Of a stretch of 64,000 nt of DNA, positions 32,697 to 45,600 are shown piece by piece. Under the pieces are notes generated by a model. The model was not told where the DNA came from, ran no database searches, and was given only the letters and a program-made list of their open reading frames with translations. The position numbers were made by a program, and so were the translations under genes. The stretch's first letter is position 1, and each line of letters begins with the position of its first letter. The stretch comes from Capsicum annuum (Eukaryota > Streptophyta > Magnoliopsida > Solanales > Solanaceae): NCBI RefSeq assembly GCF_002878395.1, contig NC_061121.1, positions 138,976,458 to 139,040,457 of the forward strand, written 5' to 3'.

Positions 32697-35692
32697 CTAG
32701 GATATTACATAGTAATGCTAAGCAGAAAATAAGGATAAACTATTCTATTTTAGCAATACTCAAGAATCTAAGCACTATACCATATATCACTTGCCAATAT
32801 ATGAATAAAAATAGGATAAGGATATACATATATGTATAGAAGGCCAAGGAATTGATACACAACATGAATAAATGAAAGAAGAGAGGGATATATGGTAATA
32901 TCATGACTACTATAGATAGGTGCTTATACATAACTAAAGCTAACTCAAAGGTACAACCTAAGTAGTCTTGCTAGCTTTTGAAGGCTTCCTAATCATATCT
33001 GGAACTAGTGCTAATATAATTAGTGTCTCTAATCCATACGTCTTAACATCAGACAACTGTCCGTTATAAAGAAGCCATACAGAATAGATTTAGAGTCATA
33101 CCTCGAATATTAGTATCAATGAAATAATGAATATGTCATAAACGAACAGTAATAGTAACAATGACAACGCAAAGTAACTGGGTATCCCAGACAAATAATA
33201 CCTAAACTAAGATCCATAACCAAAAAGACTAATCGCGCACAACATATTGTAAGCAAAACTCATCACTTATACCTATGAAACCCCCATAAGGTTGATACAT
33301 TTAGGTTCATTTAGTAATAGGAAATGCCCATTATGGGATAAATGCAGAGTGAATCCATAATACCATAACTGATCCAAGTACAATAAATAACCCAATGCAT
33401 GCAGTTCCTCCAGCTTAACGGCCCGTAAAGGCAGGACCTACCGCAACCTCTCTTTCTGATATGATGGCTCACGAATGACAGTGCCCCTTTGTAGTTCTAG
33501 AGTACCCATATACACTGACCTGATCTCGATCCAGGATTTCCAATATCATTGTATATCTACTCTATCTAGTAACATATTTATCTCTCTCTCTCTCTCCATC
33601 TCTCTCTCTCTATATATATATGTTTAAATACACTGGGAACCATGGCTAAAAAAGTGTGTCCCTAAATCCACTACTCAAAGTAATCTCCAAGAATAATTCA
33701 TCATAAAAAGGTAGAAAGGGTCAGAATCTCTCTCAATCGAGATAAATAGTAGTATAAAAATCGTAGACCATAATCTATCTCGATCAAATATCTAAAACGT
33801 CATTTTTTAGTCTCGAATGCTCAAAAGTTATTCATTATGATGGTATGATTCCCATTAAGAAGATATCCATTTTAAAAGTTAAAAGTGGGAATAAATTGCT
33901 TTTTATGAAAACTAGAAGTAAAACCATTAGTTTAGTTGAAATTGTACCATTTAACATTTTAGGGAACATGAATTACCAAATCTATGCAACAATGACTAGT
34001 ATCAAAACAATACGATTATAATCACCTATAAACTACGACTATCTCCTTTTTAGAAAGAATCATCTTTCTAGAATCCACCCAATATCATAATCACTGCCTT
34101 AGGCTCAATAATAGATATATCTGACATAACATAACATCATAATTCGGGAAAACCATCACAATCTACAAAGTATCTTGGAAAACATTATATGAAAGATTCC
34201 ATAATCTCAACAATGCCTAACATGATAGAAAACCTAGGGTAATAGGATTGGATAAGTATAATAAGTATTTCACCTTAAAGTTCATTTACCCTTTTAGCCC
34301 CTAAACTCATAGATTAGGCTAAGTCACAGTGTTTTAACTAATATCACACCCTCAAATCCCTATGAAACATGTAAAATATGTAATACACCATTTCATGAAG
34401 AAGAGTAGAGAGACTTCTACCTAGATGCCGAACCACAATAATTTACAAGCACATAAATAATCCGCTTTTTCTCTAGGATCCTAAAATATTGCCACATGAT
34501 CAAAAAGTAATCTATACATTATCAGGAGAAAAACAAAACCCATATTTCTATAAAAATGGTAGAGCCAAGATTTAGGTTAAGAATGGGCCTGTGGGGCCAG
34601 CAAATAGAATTCATAGTTGAATCGGTCATGATGTCTATCAGCATAACTAATTTATTCTCAAAAGTTTATTACAAATGAAGCACAAATCGGGTCTCAAATT
34701 TACACTTAACGTTTTGGAAGTCAAGCTTAATTTATAAGAATTTTACCATTAATTAGGATGGAAATAAAAGGTAAAAGTAATGGAAAATGACAACAGAGAT
34801 TTAGGATAGCATATCATAGCTTCAATAGATGATTTCCCACTTTTTCTCTATTTGATCTCTCAATTTTTTGTGAAAATAGTGGAAGAAATAGTGAAAAATT
34901 GGGTGGGGATATAGGGTTAAATATTCTATCAGTGTTCTTAAAGAGGACACTTGGGTGCTCAATCCCCTACTACTATAGCAGCATCTTGACCACTTTAGTG
35001 GTCTGACAGAAAGTTTTGGGTGCAGCTAAAGCGACCCCAATGGCGCTAAAGTTGGCACCACTTTAACATCCATTAGGTACTAAATTACACCACTTCCATT
35101 AGTACAGGGCCACTAAAACATCCATCGGAGCCAAATATCTTAGCACTAAAGTAACCCAATAGGATCTTAAGCAGTCCCATCAAGTGCTATGCACCAGATT
35201 TTTGCGAAGTCCAAAACAGACTTCGACCGGGTGCTCGGAATTCATTTAGAACCTAGTGCATGTAAAGAACTATGATACCATACCAAATTCTATATTTTGG
35301 ACTCAATAAGACCATCTAAACTTTCATCTAATATCATTTTGAATGGTCCTGCATCTATAGTTCATTTTTTTCATAATCCACCCAGTAGCCTAAAATGAGT
35401 CCGGAAGCTTTAGGACCTGAATCAAGAGTCCCCTAACGTAATATTAATAATCTGGAGATAACGACGCTGTTAGGATTCTCATCCGAGGTAATATACTAGG
35501 AGTTTTGGTATGAGTCCAAATCCTAAACAACAAAAGCTCCAAAATGCAGAAATGAGCCAAAAATCCAAATGAACCATGTGATAACCTAATTAACAATTCT
35601 GTTAAGCTATAAATGAGCTCTACTCATTGTGGGAATGCTCTAAGCACAAAAATTTCATGTAAATATGGGAAATAACCTAGAGGGTGATTACA
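32697..35692 (-). repeat. Probable solitary LTR of an unassigned family
   Basis: About 3 kb without coding signal. On the minus strand it starts TGTAATCACCC at 35692, a typical Ty3 LTR start, inside a copia RT fragment. The minus strand has a U3-like stretch with repeated 'gcgctaaagtgg'-type words (34970-35180), then a 'taaccctatatccccaccc' promoter-like site near 34915, then a pyrimidine-rich leader. The other end is not certain; 'gatattaca' occurs at 32701. A (TC)n run lies at 33577-33612. No PBS or pol is adjacent, so a solo LTR is the simplest reading. Confidence 0.45.
33577..33624. repeat. (TC)n/(TA)n microsatellite
   Basis: About 36 bp of TC dinucleotides with one 'cca' interruption, running directly into ~10 bp of TA. 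Ordinary simple repeat inside the probable LTR. Confidence 0.95.
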
Positions 35693-36190
35693 ATATACAA
35701 ACTAGTACAAAAGGTTTAGGACAATATTGCCTTGTATTTGTCAATAGTACCAGAAGCTTTTATTTTGTATTTGAATATCCATTTTGAACCTAAAGATTTA
35801 TATCCTGGAGAAAGATCAACTAACTCCCAATTATGGTTGCTTATGATAGAATCAATCTCAGTATTGATTGTCTTTTTCATAAGGATTATTCCATAGAAGA
35901 TACTGCTTCTCCAAATGTTTGAAGCTCATTTTGAAGAAAAAATGTTACAAAAACCAATTCAAAGGATGTCGACATTCTTTGTCGCTTACTACACCTTTGA
36001 TTCTATTCATTAAGTACACTCTCCCTTGTTTCATACCTATGTTTTTATACCATTCACTAGACTGCTCATGTCTAGTTCTAAACGTATAATTATATTCTAA
36101 GAACTTAGCATTATCAAATTCAATTATCGTGCTATCATGAATCGGAATTATTGGATTTATGAATCGAACATATACATGCTTTACCATTTA
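35693..36190 (-). pseudogene. Ty1/copia pol fragment (RT start)
   Basis: Unlike all other elements here, the minus strand reads a copia-type RT entry: near 35722-35900 MKKTINTEIDSIISN, then NWELVDLSPGYKSLGSKWIF and YKIKASGTIDKYKA. Upstream (35945-36187) is the copia linker between integrase and RT (TIIEFDNAKFLEYN...YLMNRIKGVVSDKEC). A frameshift separates the two parts. The RT stops abruptly near 35720, where the LTR-like block begins, and no copia LTR is visible. It is a relic of an older insertion. Confidence 0.8.
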
Positions 36191-36893
36191 TAGCATATAT
36201 AATAGAAATACTTGGACACTTAAGCAGCTAACCCTTTAGCGGCCAAGTGTAACTTTTGTAGTACCTGCCAAGCCTAAGCCCTTCGCTTGAGCAGACATAT
36301 AGTCACTTAGGCAGTTTCTCATTTAAGCGGCATACAAGAGGCAACTTGGTGACTTAAGCAGCCTACTAGTCGCATAAGTTACCCTTCACTTAAGAAACCT
36401 AAGGGGCGCTTTGCAAGTCTCCACCGAACACTTAGGATTCACTCAACATCCCGATAATGCAAATGAACTATGCCACCCTGTAAAATTCAACGCACTAGAT
36501 TCAGTTGAGACATCAGATTTCTAAAATGAATTTGTTTTGAAAAAAATTAACCACCAAGACTTAGATTCACAATTTTCCAAATCGAGGATTGAAATGAGGT
36601 ATATAAGTCATAAAATCATACCAACCATGCTACCAATCCAAAATTGACATTTTGAATCTACTGACATAGTCTACTTTCCATCTAATGAACAAATCAATAA
36701 ATGTTGACACAAGACAACTATAAATCGTTTTTTACCTCTAAAAACCATAAACTCACGGAAAAGACACTGTAATACATTGGAAACCATTCCAATCATATCC
36801 ATACAAATAAACATCACATAACAACCATAGGGAGCATGAAAATGGACAATTTAAAATAAAAATGAGTAATTCACAAACTATAGACTTTATAAT
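36190..36893 (-). repeat. 3' LTR remnant of element H
   Basis: Non-coding stretch after the pol end. On the minus strand the last pol residues are followed by 'agttcgaggacaaac', the usual pre-LTR word of this clade, then the LTR start near 36893. U3 contains repeated 'cttaagcgaagg'-like words (36219-36400). It stops at the copia fragment near 36190. It could not be aligned to the partial 5' LTR, which covers only the other end. Confidence 0.45.
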
Positions 36894-36929
36894 ATCAACC
36901 ATTAAGAATCTAGTTTGTCCTCGAACTAA

Positions 36930-38330
36930 GGGAAAGGAAGTACCTGAATCAATGAAAAACTGGGGATAACAATAATGTATCAGACTCGATCTCATATGTA
37001 GCCTCATCTACTAGTCGATGTCTCCACTAGACCTTAACTACTGGAAACTCTCTAGAATGTACCAACCTAACATCCCTTGCTAGGTGGAGACTGGCTCCTC
37101 AACAAAGGACAACCTCTTATCTAACTACACTGAATCCCAACACATGACATACGAATCATCCATAGTATAGCATCGTAACATGGATACATAAAAAATGGGA
37201 TGAACACTTTATAAATCTAAGGCCAATGCTAACTTATAAGCTATATCCGAAATAGTCCAAAGGATCTCAAATGGTCCAATATATCTAGGGATAACCTTGC
37301 CCCTCTTTCCAAAATTCATCATGCCATCATAGGTGAAACATGAAGGAAGACTCAATCACCAACTCCAAATCTCAAGGAATGAAGTCTAAGGTTTACATAG
37401 CTCTTCTTCCTACTCTAGGTTGCTTGAAGTCTATCCTAAATAAACTAATATCTATACAAAGAATAATAAAGAAAGTTCCTACCTCAAGGTCTAACTTCAA
37501 AATCCTCAAACAAACTAACTAGATAGCGACAATGCTACTATACAATGCCTAGAAGAAAGCCATCTCAACACTGGAATGGTAGCTATTATTATATGCAAAC
37601 TTTGCTACATCTAGATGCTACTTCTGCTGACCTCTAAAATCCATAACACAAGCCTATAGATATGAGTGTTAAAATTGTACTACGATCAACTCGACTACCA
37701 AATCCTCTTGAAATTCCTTCTAAAAGGGAGATTTTAAAATAGAACCTCTATCTGAGATAATAGACACTAGTACACCATGAAGATGAACTATCTCATAATT
37801 TTAGATGTGGGCATCCTTTCAGCACTGAAAAAAACTTGTATCAAAATAAAATGGGCATTTGTTCAATCGATCCACGATGACCCAAACAATATCAAAACAA
37901 TGAAAATCATGAGGCAACCCTATCATGAAGTCCATAGTGATCTATTCCTATTTCTACTCATGAATGGGTAACCTCTAGAGTAAACCACCAGGCCTCAAAT
38001 GCTCGGCCTTCGCCTATTTTTTGTATAGGCAATAAGATATAAAATGTGCTAATCCTTTCTCATACCACCCCACTAGTAGTGTTGTCTCAGATCATGATAT
38101 ATCTTTGTGTCTCCTAGATGATTAGAATATCTAGAACAATGAGCCTTTTCCAATATTAAAATATCCTAATCACCCACTCTTAGTGCACAGACTCAGCCTC
38201 TAATCCTCAAAATGCTATTAGAATCAAGACTTCTTAGCCTCACCACTCAATATCTTTTCACAGATCACTCTTAATCCAACATCATCAAACTAGTGAGCTC
38301 GAATCTACTCTATCAAAGAAAATCTAGCCT
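36930..38330 (-). pseudogene. Element H integrase and tail (broken)
   Basis: The minus strand gives VWVIVDRLNKCPF (near 37870), with the first Asp kept, SIISDRGSI near 37760, with the second Asp kept, then ...AKFAYNNSYHSSVEMAF near 37590. LRFGVGD and ...HVSPMMA lead to KVIPRYIGPFEILWTI near 37280 and AYKLALALDL. The tail at 37030-37190 reads LRCYTMDDSYVMCWDSV, stop, LDKRLSFVEEPVST, with a one-base loss before LARDV, then WRHRLVDEATYEIESD. The stop is a CAG-to-TAG type change. Frames change repeatedly. Confidence 0.8.
37045..37173 (-). repeat. Integrase-tail segment shared with element D
   Basis: These 129 bp match 60927-61056 in inverted orientation with six differences by eye (about 95%). 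Both copies share a TAG stop and the same one-base deletion before the LARDV codons. No similarity between H and D is seen immediately outside. Confidence 0.9.
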
Positions 38331-38399
38331 TGTTGAATGCCAAAATACAACTAGGTGTTAAAATATAAAGCCTAACCATTTAGTTAGCCAAATATTGAA

Positions 38400-38960
38400 C
38401 CTCTAAGGTCAAAGGCCTCTCCTATGTGAAAGATACATCAAGCTACCATACTAGTCGACTTTTACCTCAAGGCATACACAACCACGTTGGTTTTACACCA
38501 ATGATAGAGAATAGTAAGGTCATAGTCCTTTAGAAACTAAAGCAATAAATTGCATCATATTAAGATCTCATTGGGTGATGAAATGCTGAAGGCTGTGATA
38601 ATTCGAGACAATCTCACAATGGACTCCATACAAGTAGTTCCTCCATAACTTCAAGGTAGATACAACTGCACATAACTCCATATCATGGACAGGGAAATTC
38701 TTTTCATTAGGCTTAAATTAACGAGAAGTATACACAATTACCTTACCCTCTTGCATCAACATAATACCTAAACCAACACCAAAAACATCACATAAAATGG
38801 TAAATCACATGCCCTTCTTGAGAAAAGTCAAGATAGGAGCTAAGGTCAACAAATTCTTCAGTTTTTTAAAGCTTACCTTAAAAGCATTACGCAATAGAAA
38901 AAAATTATTTTTTGAGTCAACTTAGTCAAAGTATCTATAATAGATGAAAAACCCTTAATA
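38400..38960 (-). pseudogene. Element H RNase H (broken)
   Basis: Minus-strand fragments of Ty3 RNase H: a YTSR.LKPNEKN-like segment near 38690-38720, HDMELCAVVSTLK near 38650, MEKLWRNYLYGVHCEI near 38600 and a DHKSL-like region near 38540, all split by stops. Located between RT and IN as expected. Weakly conserved, inactive. Confidence 0.65.
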
Positions 38961-38999
38961 AAGCATTGACAATAGCATTCTAAATAAACAAAACACCCG

Positions 39000-39720
39000 A
39001 ATCTCATTAGAAGAAGTAGTCCTAGCCCAATCATAAACCACTACAATCTTGGTTGGATCAACCATGATACAATCCTTTATCAGTAAATGACCCAAGAAAG
39101 AAACAGGCTCCTACCAAAACTCTCTTTGGAGAACTTAGCAAACAACTTCTCATCCCTCAAGCTTTGAAGTATAATTTACAACTGCTCCTTATGGTTGGTC
39201 TAACTGTTAGATTAAACAATGATATCATCAGTAAATACAATGACAAAAGAGACAACATATAATCAAAATACTTGGGTCATCGACTCCATAAATGCGCATG
39301 TGGCATTGGTAAACCCGAAGGACATGACCAAGAGTTCAATATAACTATAATGAGTATGAAAATTTGTCTTTAGAATATTTGAAGATGTAATCCTCAATAG
39401 GTAATACCCAAACCTCAAAAAAATCATAAAAAAACCAAAGCACCCTTATGTTGATCGGATAAATCTTCAATACTAGGAAAAAGATACTTATTCTTGACCA
39501 TTACCTTGTTCAACTGCTAATAATCAATAAACATACAGATTCACCCATATTTTTTTTTCAAAACCATGACAATTGATCACCAAAAAGATACACTAGGTCG
39601 GATAAATCCCATATCAAATAACTCTTCTAACTGATTATTTAATTCCTTCAACTCTATTGGGGCTATTCTATGAGCAAGAATAAAGATAGGCTTAGTTTCC
39701 TGGTCAATATCAATAACAAA
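39000..39720 (-). pseudogene. Element H reverse transcriptase (broken)
   Basis: The minus strand shows LNKVMVKNKYLFPSIEDLSDQ (near 39440-39505), with a stop in the preceding CIDYQQ region. Near 39205-39235 the catalytic segment reads FVIVFTDDIIV, so both aspartates are kept and the preceding Ile is Thr. SVSFLGHLLIKDCIMVDPTK-like connection words follow near 39060-39110. A poly-T/A tract at 39548 adds a frameshift. Confidence 0.75.
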
Positions 39721-39727
39721 AATAATA

Positions 39728-40314
39728 TCATGATCTAGAGGCATACCATACAAACCAGAGAAAAAATATCCATGAACTCAAGAAAAATATGGATAGAGTC
39801 CACAGAAGATGGTGAAGCAACACTACTATCATGAATATGGACCAAACATGACAAATATCCCCTCTCAACCAAATATGAGTCTTATGAAATAATGTAACTC
39901 TTTTGGGACCCAAATGATGCCCAGCTTTCAAAGCTATCCTTGGCACACTAGGTGGAGCTAAAGACATAATCTTATAACTATAGCCAAGAATAGCATGATA
40001 AGGTGCTAATCTACCATATCTAGGATGATTAGATCTACCCAAGTCTTATGCCCAACAAAGATCATAACACAAGATTGGTACACCTGATCCACGACTAAAG
40101 TATCTCTTAAAGTGGTAGATATATGAATAGTTAGGATAAGAGGCTCACTAGTATAATTAAAATCTAAAGATAAATATGCTAACACATAGGAGAATGTTGA
40201 ACCTAGATCAAATAATATAGATGTATATCTAAGGAAAATGAGAATGATACCTATGATAACATAATTAAAAGACTTATCCTTTTGTCTTGTGGGTATAGCA
40301 AGCATTATCCACAT
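39728..40314 (-). pseudogene. Element H protease and linker (broken)
   Basis: 40006-40314 reads ILFDLGSTFSYVLAYLSLDFN, the retropepsin loop with D-L-G, then SEPLILTIHISTTLRDTLVVDQVYQSCVMIFVG and WVDLIILDMVD. After a frameshift APYHAILGYSYKIMSLAPPSVPRI (39900-40000) is the distal segment and linker. It would process Gag-Pol. Confidence 0.85.
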
Positions 40315-40449
40315 ACCACACCTGACAGAATAGACCTATGACCACAAACACGGGCACTACTACCTCTGCCATGTGTACTTTTAGTAGTACCTCTACCTAT
40401 CTGAGGGTCACCTCCCATAGTCAATATTATAGTAGGCTAAAAAAGTAAG

Positions 40450-41780
40450 GAAAATTCTTAGACAAATGGCCAAACTCATCACACATATAACAAACTTTAC
40501 AAACTAACTAAATAGAAGGAGGTACTACTAAGCTAGAATGATCACCTTGAAATGTTGAACAAAAAAATTTACTATCTAAAACCCTACAAGGCTGTTTGTG
40601 CTGGTCTACCATGATACCCATGCGAACCTCAAAAATCTCTAACTCGAGAGTATGACTATTGTACTCACCCTAAAGGCGCACCTTCTTGGAACCTTTCTAA
40701 GAATCTTAAAGAATAGACTTAGTAATTTTTGCATGATCCATTATACTTTGAAAGTATGCCCTAACACTACCATTTGGGTAGTAGCCAACTAAGGTGAATC
40801 ATCTACTCCCTTTATGATCTTTCAAATATTTTAAGATGGTGGAAATAAAAGCAAAAAAATATCTACACCAGGTATAGAAATATGACTCATACTATAAAAT
40901 ATTCAGGGTGCCCTACTTTAGGTGATAAAACTCATCTCTTATCTCTTCTCTCAGACAAAATGTCACAAACCCATCTAATAAGACCTTAGTAAACTCATCA
41001 AGTTATCTCCAGAGCAGCTAGAGTTTTGCAACTAACAAGTGACCTCCATTAATCTTAGGCTACACTCTTAAACACTAGGTACTTTAAAGCAATCCAAGGT
41101 TATGCAACTGCTCATGAAAATCAATCAAAAACACATAGGCATCCTAACCTATGACACTTGTGAATCTAGGTGGATCCAAGTAAGTAAATATCTTATACCA
41201 CTTTAAATACTTAGAAGATATAATTTTACCCATAATAAAAAGAGATATAATAAATCTAGATGGCCGAATTACCATCTGAGGAGGTAACATAAATAAAGGT
41301 TGAACTCCTGATCTCATAATACCATACTCAGATACCAACACTAAAAGAGGAATAAAGTTTAAATTCTATGGAGTACCATTAGCAGATGACAATACCACTA
41401 GAAGATCCATACTTAGATTCGAAGAAACACCATAGGAAGACTCTGGTATAGGATGAAGTAAGATACTCAGAGCTGGAGAAACACCAGGTGTATTTAAAGA
41501 AAAACCCTCCTAATAAGAACAATAAAATCAACAATCTCTCTAAGATCGGGGTAGACAAAATCTATAAAAACTAGGTAGGTCCTATATCACAAGGATGCTC
41601 AACTTGAGGCTCAACGGATATCCCACTAGAACTACCTCTAAGAGGGGAAGATTCTTATACACATCCTCTACCTCAGGCTTGTTCATGACTCTCAACTTGC
41701 TCCCTGTACTAGGTTCTCTTATTTGATGATGGCTTAACACTTCTAGTATCAAAGGATTTATCCCTCACCATCAATGTATA
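40450..41780 (-). pseudogene. Element H Gag with zinc knuckle
   Basis: The zinc knuckle at about 40450-40498 reads CYMCDEFGHLSKNF: CX2CX4H is intact and the last Cys is Phe. Upstream the Gag body (40700-41780) is broken; LDPPRFTSVIG (near 41140-41175) matches the LAPPKFSGAP-type capsid start seen in element C (49244). The homologue of C's LCGL..., Y.IFSLD region follows near 41050-41110 with stops. Confidence 0.7.
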
Positions 41781-41962
41781 AAAGAGTGAAACATAATTTA
41801 AAATACAAGTTATAAAACATCTGCATAATAAGGAACAAAATAAGAAATTTTCATAAATATATCTTATAGTCTTTCAAAGATAGATACAGACGTCTATGTA
41901 CCAATTTACGAGACTCTACTAAACACCTTATTCTTACACCAATGAGAATATTGAACCTGACT

Positions 41963-41975
41963 ACTCTAATACAAA
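41963..41975 (-). other. Primer-binding site of element H (degenerate)
   Basis: The minus strand reads TTTGTATTAGAGT, a drifted initiator-tRNA-Met PBS (TTGGTATCAGAGC), directly inside the LTR end TCATGACA. Confidence 0.6.
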
Positions 41976-41977
41976 TT

Positions 41978-42540
41978 TGTCATGACCCAAAAACTAAGGG
42001 TCATGATGGAAACTATCAGAGCTAAGCCTTAAAAATTAAGCCAATCACAAAAATTGATATGTTAAAGGAGATTTTAACATTAAACGAAGAAGAGACTCCT
42101 AGAACAAAATTAAGAAATCCATGCATAGAGAACAAAAGTCTAAATGACAATAATACCATAAACCTTCCCAAAATCTATTATCACAGTATAAAAACATCAA
42201 GAAATATCTCATAGTTTGAAAATACAACTAATATTCTAACAAGTACATAATCTATTTCTAAATACAAAACTAGATATAAAACTAGATAGAATAGGGTAGG
42301 ATGTTATCTCTAGAGTCATAGAGTAACCATTACCTGAGATATGACAAGTCTCTTCCCGAACTCATGTTTCGTGTGGTGAATTCGTAGGGCTGAGTATAGT
42401 CCACTTATACTCAGTGGGTATCATCTAGTGACACCTCGTGTTTTCAAGCTAGAATTCAAACTGTCATTCCTACAGGTATAAAATTGAATCCAATGATTTG
42501 TATATGAATTTATGTGTCATGATAATGCTCCTATATTAAA
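41978..42540 (-). repeat. 5' LTR end of element H (partial)
   Basis: Plus orientation starts TGTCATGACCC at 41978; the same terminal word ends element C's 5' LTR (GGTCATGACA at 48643). About 560 bp of R/U5-like sequence, then similarity to any LTR of this family is lost and a different LTR-like sequence begins. Confidence 0.55.
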
Positions 42541-43690
42541 GTGCTATCCTGGTGAAAAATGTTTGTAGGAAGCACTCGGCGCAAAGTTGAGTTAAGAGCT
42601 TTTTGTTTGACCAAATTTTATATATGATCTACTAGGTATAACTTCTAAAATATATGGAATTTTAGAGTTTATAACCCACCAAATTATATAATATGGTGTT
42701 ATCTTTCCAATGCATTTGATTTTTCATTAAATCAATAGTCGAGCCAAAAGCTATGAGCATTTTCATGAGGAACAGAAGGGTCAACAATTTTTACATGACA
42801 CAAACCTTGTTCAAAAACCCTAAAATCCTCTTCTCTCTAATTTTTTGAGGGTAAAATGTTTATTTACATCTATTTTCATTAAATTTTTGTATTTTGTTAA
42901 TTAAAATTCAAAATAAAGTATTAACGAAGATTGGCCAACCTATCCAAAATTACCCAACAAAAAAAAATGAAAGCCTACTACTAAAAACACCTACCCGACA
43001 CAATAAAAAAAATACCAATAAAAATACATATAAAGGTAGTAGGTTTCAAAATTGAGCATTGTCTTCTTCTTTACTTACCTCTATCTCCTTCTGTGATGTT
43101 TTCTTTTGCCAATAGACATTTCTCCCTTCTTTGGATTTGGGTGATATACATTGTGCCTTGGTCGATCATGCATAGAGCTTGTTCCATCTTGCATAAGTAT
43201 ATGTGTTCCATTTCTTTCCCTTTGCTTTCTATTGATCTTTATTGTTGTCTTTCTTAATGATTGTGCTTGTTTTTCATCTATTTTAGTAGTGTTCTCCGGT
43301 GGATGGGACTTTTTATGTTTTTTTGTGATGCATCGAGGGATCTAGTCAATTGAGAATTATTATTGCTTCTAAGTTAACTAATTTTCACTTCTTTTATCTT
43401 GGTAATTATATATATAAGTTTCTTTCTTAAGCTTTGAATCCGCAATCTAAATATATGGCTGGTAAGGAGATACGAGGATACTCGAAACTATGAATATTTT
43501 GAAAGTAACATGTTCTTCTAGTTATTGAAGTTCAATCTTACCATCTGACCCTCTCCTTTTGTTGCGAGTCCTTATTGTTGTCTATTATAAATTAGCCTAA
43601 ATAGCTACTTCACCTTTCTTTTTACCTTATTTATTTGTATAGATAAAGCTTGTGAAAAACTTAGTTTTAGACTTCCCAACCCCTTCACCC
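42540..43690. other. LTR relic and unassigned DNA between H and LINE
   Basis: At 42600-42780 the plus strand resembles U3 of element D's LTR (D 56800-56940): shared order 'ataacccaccaaa', 'ttatctttccaatgca', 'gagccaaaagctatgagcatttt'. From 43020 to 43460 it is pyrimidine-rich and could be a leader or LTR R region. I see no primer site, no pol and no convincing gene. The 64-residue open frame at 43151 is hydrophobic, Cys-rich and unsupported. Confidence 0.4.
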
Positions 43691-44648
43691 TTTTGATAGT
43701 GACAATCTTAGATAAGGATACTATAACTTATCATTGTTAACAATTCTCTTACTAGGTGCATAAAATAGTTTCAAAGTAGAGAATATGAAGTCCCTATTAT
43801 AAAGTGCCAAATTGGTAAAATAATCAGCCAATTAATTTCCTTCCATATGGATTAGTTGAACCTACACTTTCTTGCTTGACATTAAATGTCAAATTTATTA
43901 TACACAGCCTAATATACTTTATGGACTATCCCATTTCCTATTTAAATTTTTTTCATTGATAATGAATCTATCTAAATGATCACCATATCATATTTTGTAT
44001 AACTGTAAATGCTTCACTTTCAGTAGATTTGCTATTGCTTCTGCCTCTATATTATTTGTATCCTAAATTATAACTCCTTTTGAATAAAATAAATCACCAT
44101 GCATATCTCTTAGACAAAAAACATATGAACTATTACCTGGATTTCCCCTTGATGCTCTATTATTAGTACACTTCACCCATCCATCCATTGGAAATTTTCA
44201 TAGAATAGTAGTAACTTTAACTGTAGGCTTTAATTGTTCAAAATACTTTAGAATTCCTAGTTAATCATACAAATATTACAACTTTGGTTTCCTTGCTTTC
44301 AGTAACAACCTCATATTTCTTGTAACGCTAAATATAAGACTTTTCATAGTGACATCTTTCTCTCCATGCTTAAAACTATTCCTTCTTTTCCACAATTCCC
44401 ATAAAATAATACAAGTAATTCCTTGAAATACACTTGGACCCTCTCCTTTACTTCTGTATTCAACCATTTATGAATTGTTTCCCTTACGATTAGACCCTGA
44501 ATATTCATACCTGCAAAAGAAGAAAAATAGGACCAAGTCTTGTTAGCAATATGGGAACTTAAGAACATATGAGACATAGTCTATTGTGCTAGATTTGTAC
44601 AACACCAACACCCAGAAGGACCCTCAACTCCCACCTACTTATATTATT
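43690..44648 (-). pseudogene. LINE-type element C-terminus (zinc-binding and RNase H)
   Basis: The minus strand reads, from 44648 leftwards: CWCC and TMSHMFLSSHIANKTWSYF, the zinc-binding region after a plant non-LTR RT; CIILWELWKRRNSFKHGE after a frameshift near 44420; and from 44190 an RNase H domain: WVKCTNNRASRGNPG, SYVFCLRDMHGDLFYSKG, NNIEAEAIANLL, then VQLIHMEGNxLADYF near 43830. The RNase H Asp at the start reads Asn (TDGASRGNPG-type motif reads TNNRASRGNPG), and there are stops. The upstream RT is cut off by element C's LTR at 44649. Confidence 0.85.
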
Positions 44649-45600
44649 GTAACGACCCGTTAGATTATTGTTCGTGTTCTTTCTTATTTTCATTGATAGA
44701 CCTTCTCCATAACTGCCCTAAGTCATTAGTGACATGATGGAAATGATAGTTTGCTTACTTGGTGGTTCGTTTGTTCTTTAGAACCACTTTCTTTATTTGA
44801 AGTCTTCGTTGGTTCTAAATGACCACTGAGTGAAAGCTTTACTAAAACAACCTTAAATGAAAAATATGACATTGCCAAAATATCTGGAACATCAAAATCT
44901 ATGTAGTTACATATTTAATTTGCTCGAAATAGATTATGGATGCATCTCAAGGTATTGGCTGAAGCCCAAAATCAAGTTCTAAGCTTTATTCATAGCCTGG
45001 GATAGAGGGAGATACTGCAACCATAGTGGAAGAACTTCAAATATGGTTCCGTGACTGTGGCCAAGTAGGATCCACAACTGTGCTACCTAAGGCCTGGGCT
45101 AAGACTACTTAAAGGCTGTCTTGACTAAAATTTTGGCTATTTTGTGCCTCCCTCTTGAGCTCTAAACGCTAATAGAGTGTAAATCTTCAAGTTAGTCATG
45201 TGGGTTGATTAAAATATTGAATAAATTATGTAATCCATTTTTTCTTCAAATCTAAGGTAAGATTCCTTCAAGTTTGGTGTTAATTTCTTGATTTCTAGAT
45301 CCAAAACCCCTAATTGTTTGAATCTCAAGTATAGCAACAAATGTGATTGACTTACTCAAATATCTTCTGGGTTATTACTCCCTAATGATATTTTAACAAT
45401 GGGTTGATCTTGGAAACTCATTTTTCAAAGGTGGGAACCACTTGGGGGTTTGGTGTCATTTTGGACCCATGACATAATGGTTCCATAATGGGTGTTGTTA
45501 ATCTTATAATAATTCTTAGATTATGTTTTTGAAAGCTTGACTCATAGAAGGAGCTTTAAAAGAAGGAAAGGCAAAGCTCGTTAGTTGGTGAGAAATTTGG

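Larger units (their letters stand above)
36190..42540 (-). mobile_element. Element H: decayed Ty3/gypsy element
   Basis: Minus-strand order: 5' LTR end (41978-42540), PBS, Gag, zinc knuckle, PR, RT, RNase H, IN, tail, then a 3' LTR remnant (36190-36893). Protein words and the LTR end 'gggtcatgaca' relate H to element C rather than to A, B, E and F. Both LTRs are truncated. All coding parts have many stops. A ~130-bp piece of its integrase tail (37045-37173) recurs in element D. Confidence 0.8.

Noticed and set aside
33577..33624. Functional GA-repeat promoter element
   Set aside because: A simple (TC)n/(TA)n microsatellite with no nearby gene.
32697..35692. Complete element or host intergenic gene
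   Set aside because: No pol, PBS, exon-like pattern or long open frame; only an LTR-like start on the minus strand.
43151..43345. 64-residue hydrophobic Cys-rich open frame
   Set aside because: Short, low-complexity composition, no start context or homologue recognised, in an LTR-relic region.
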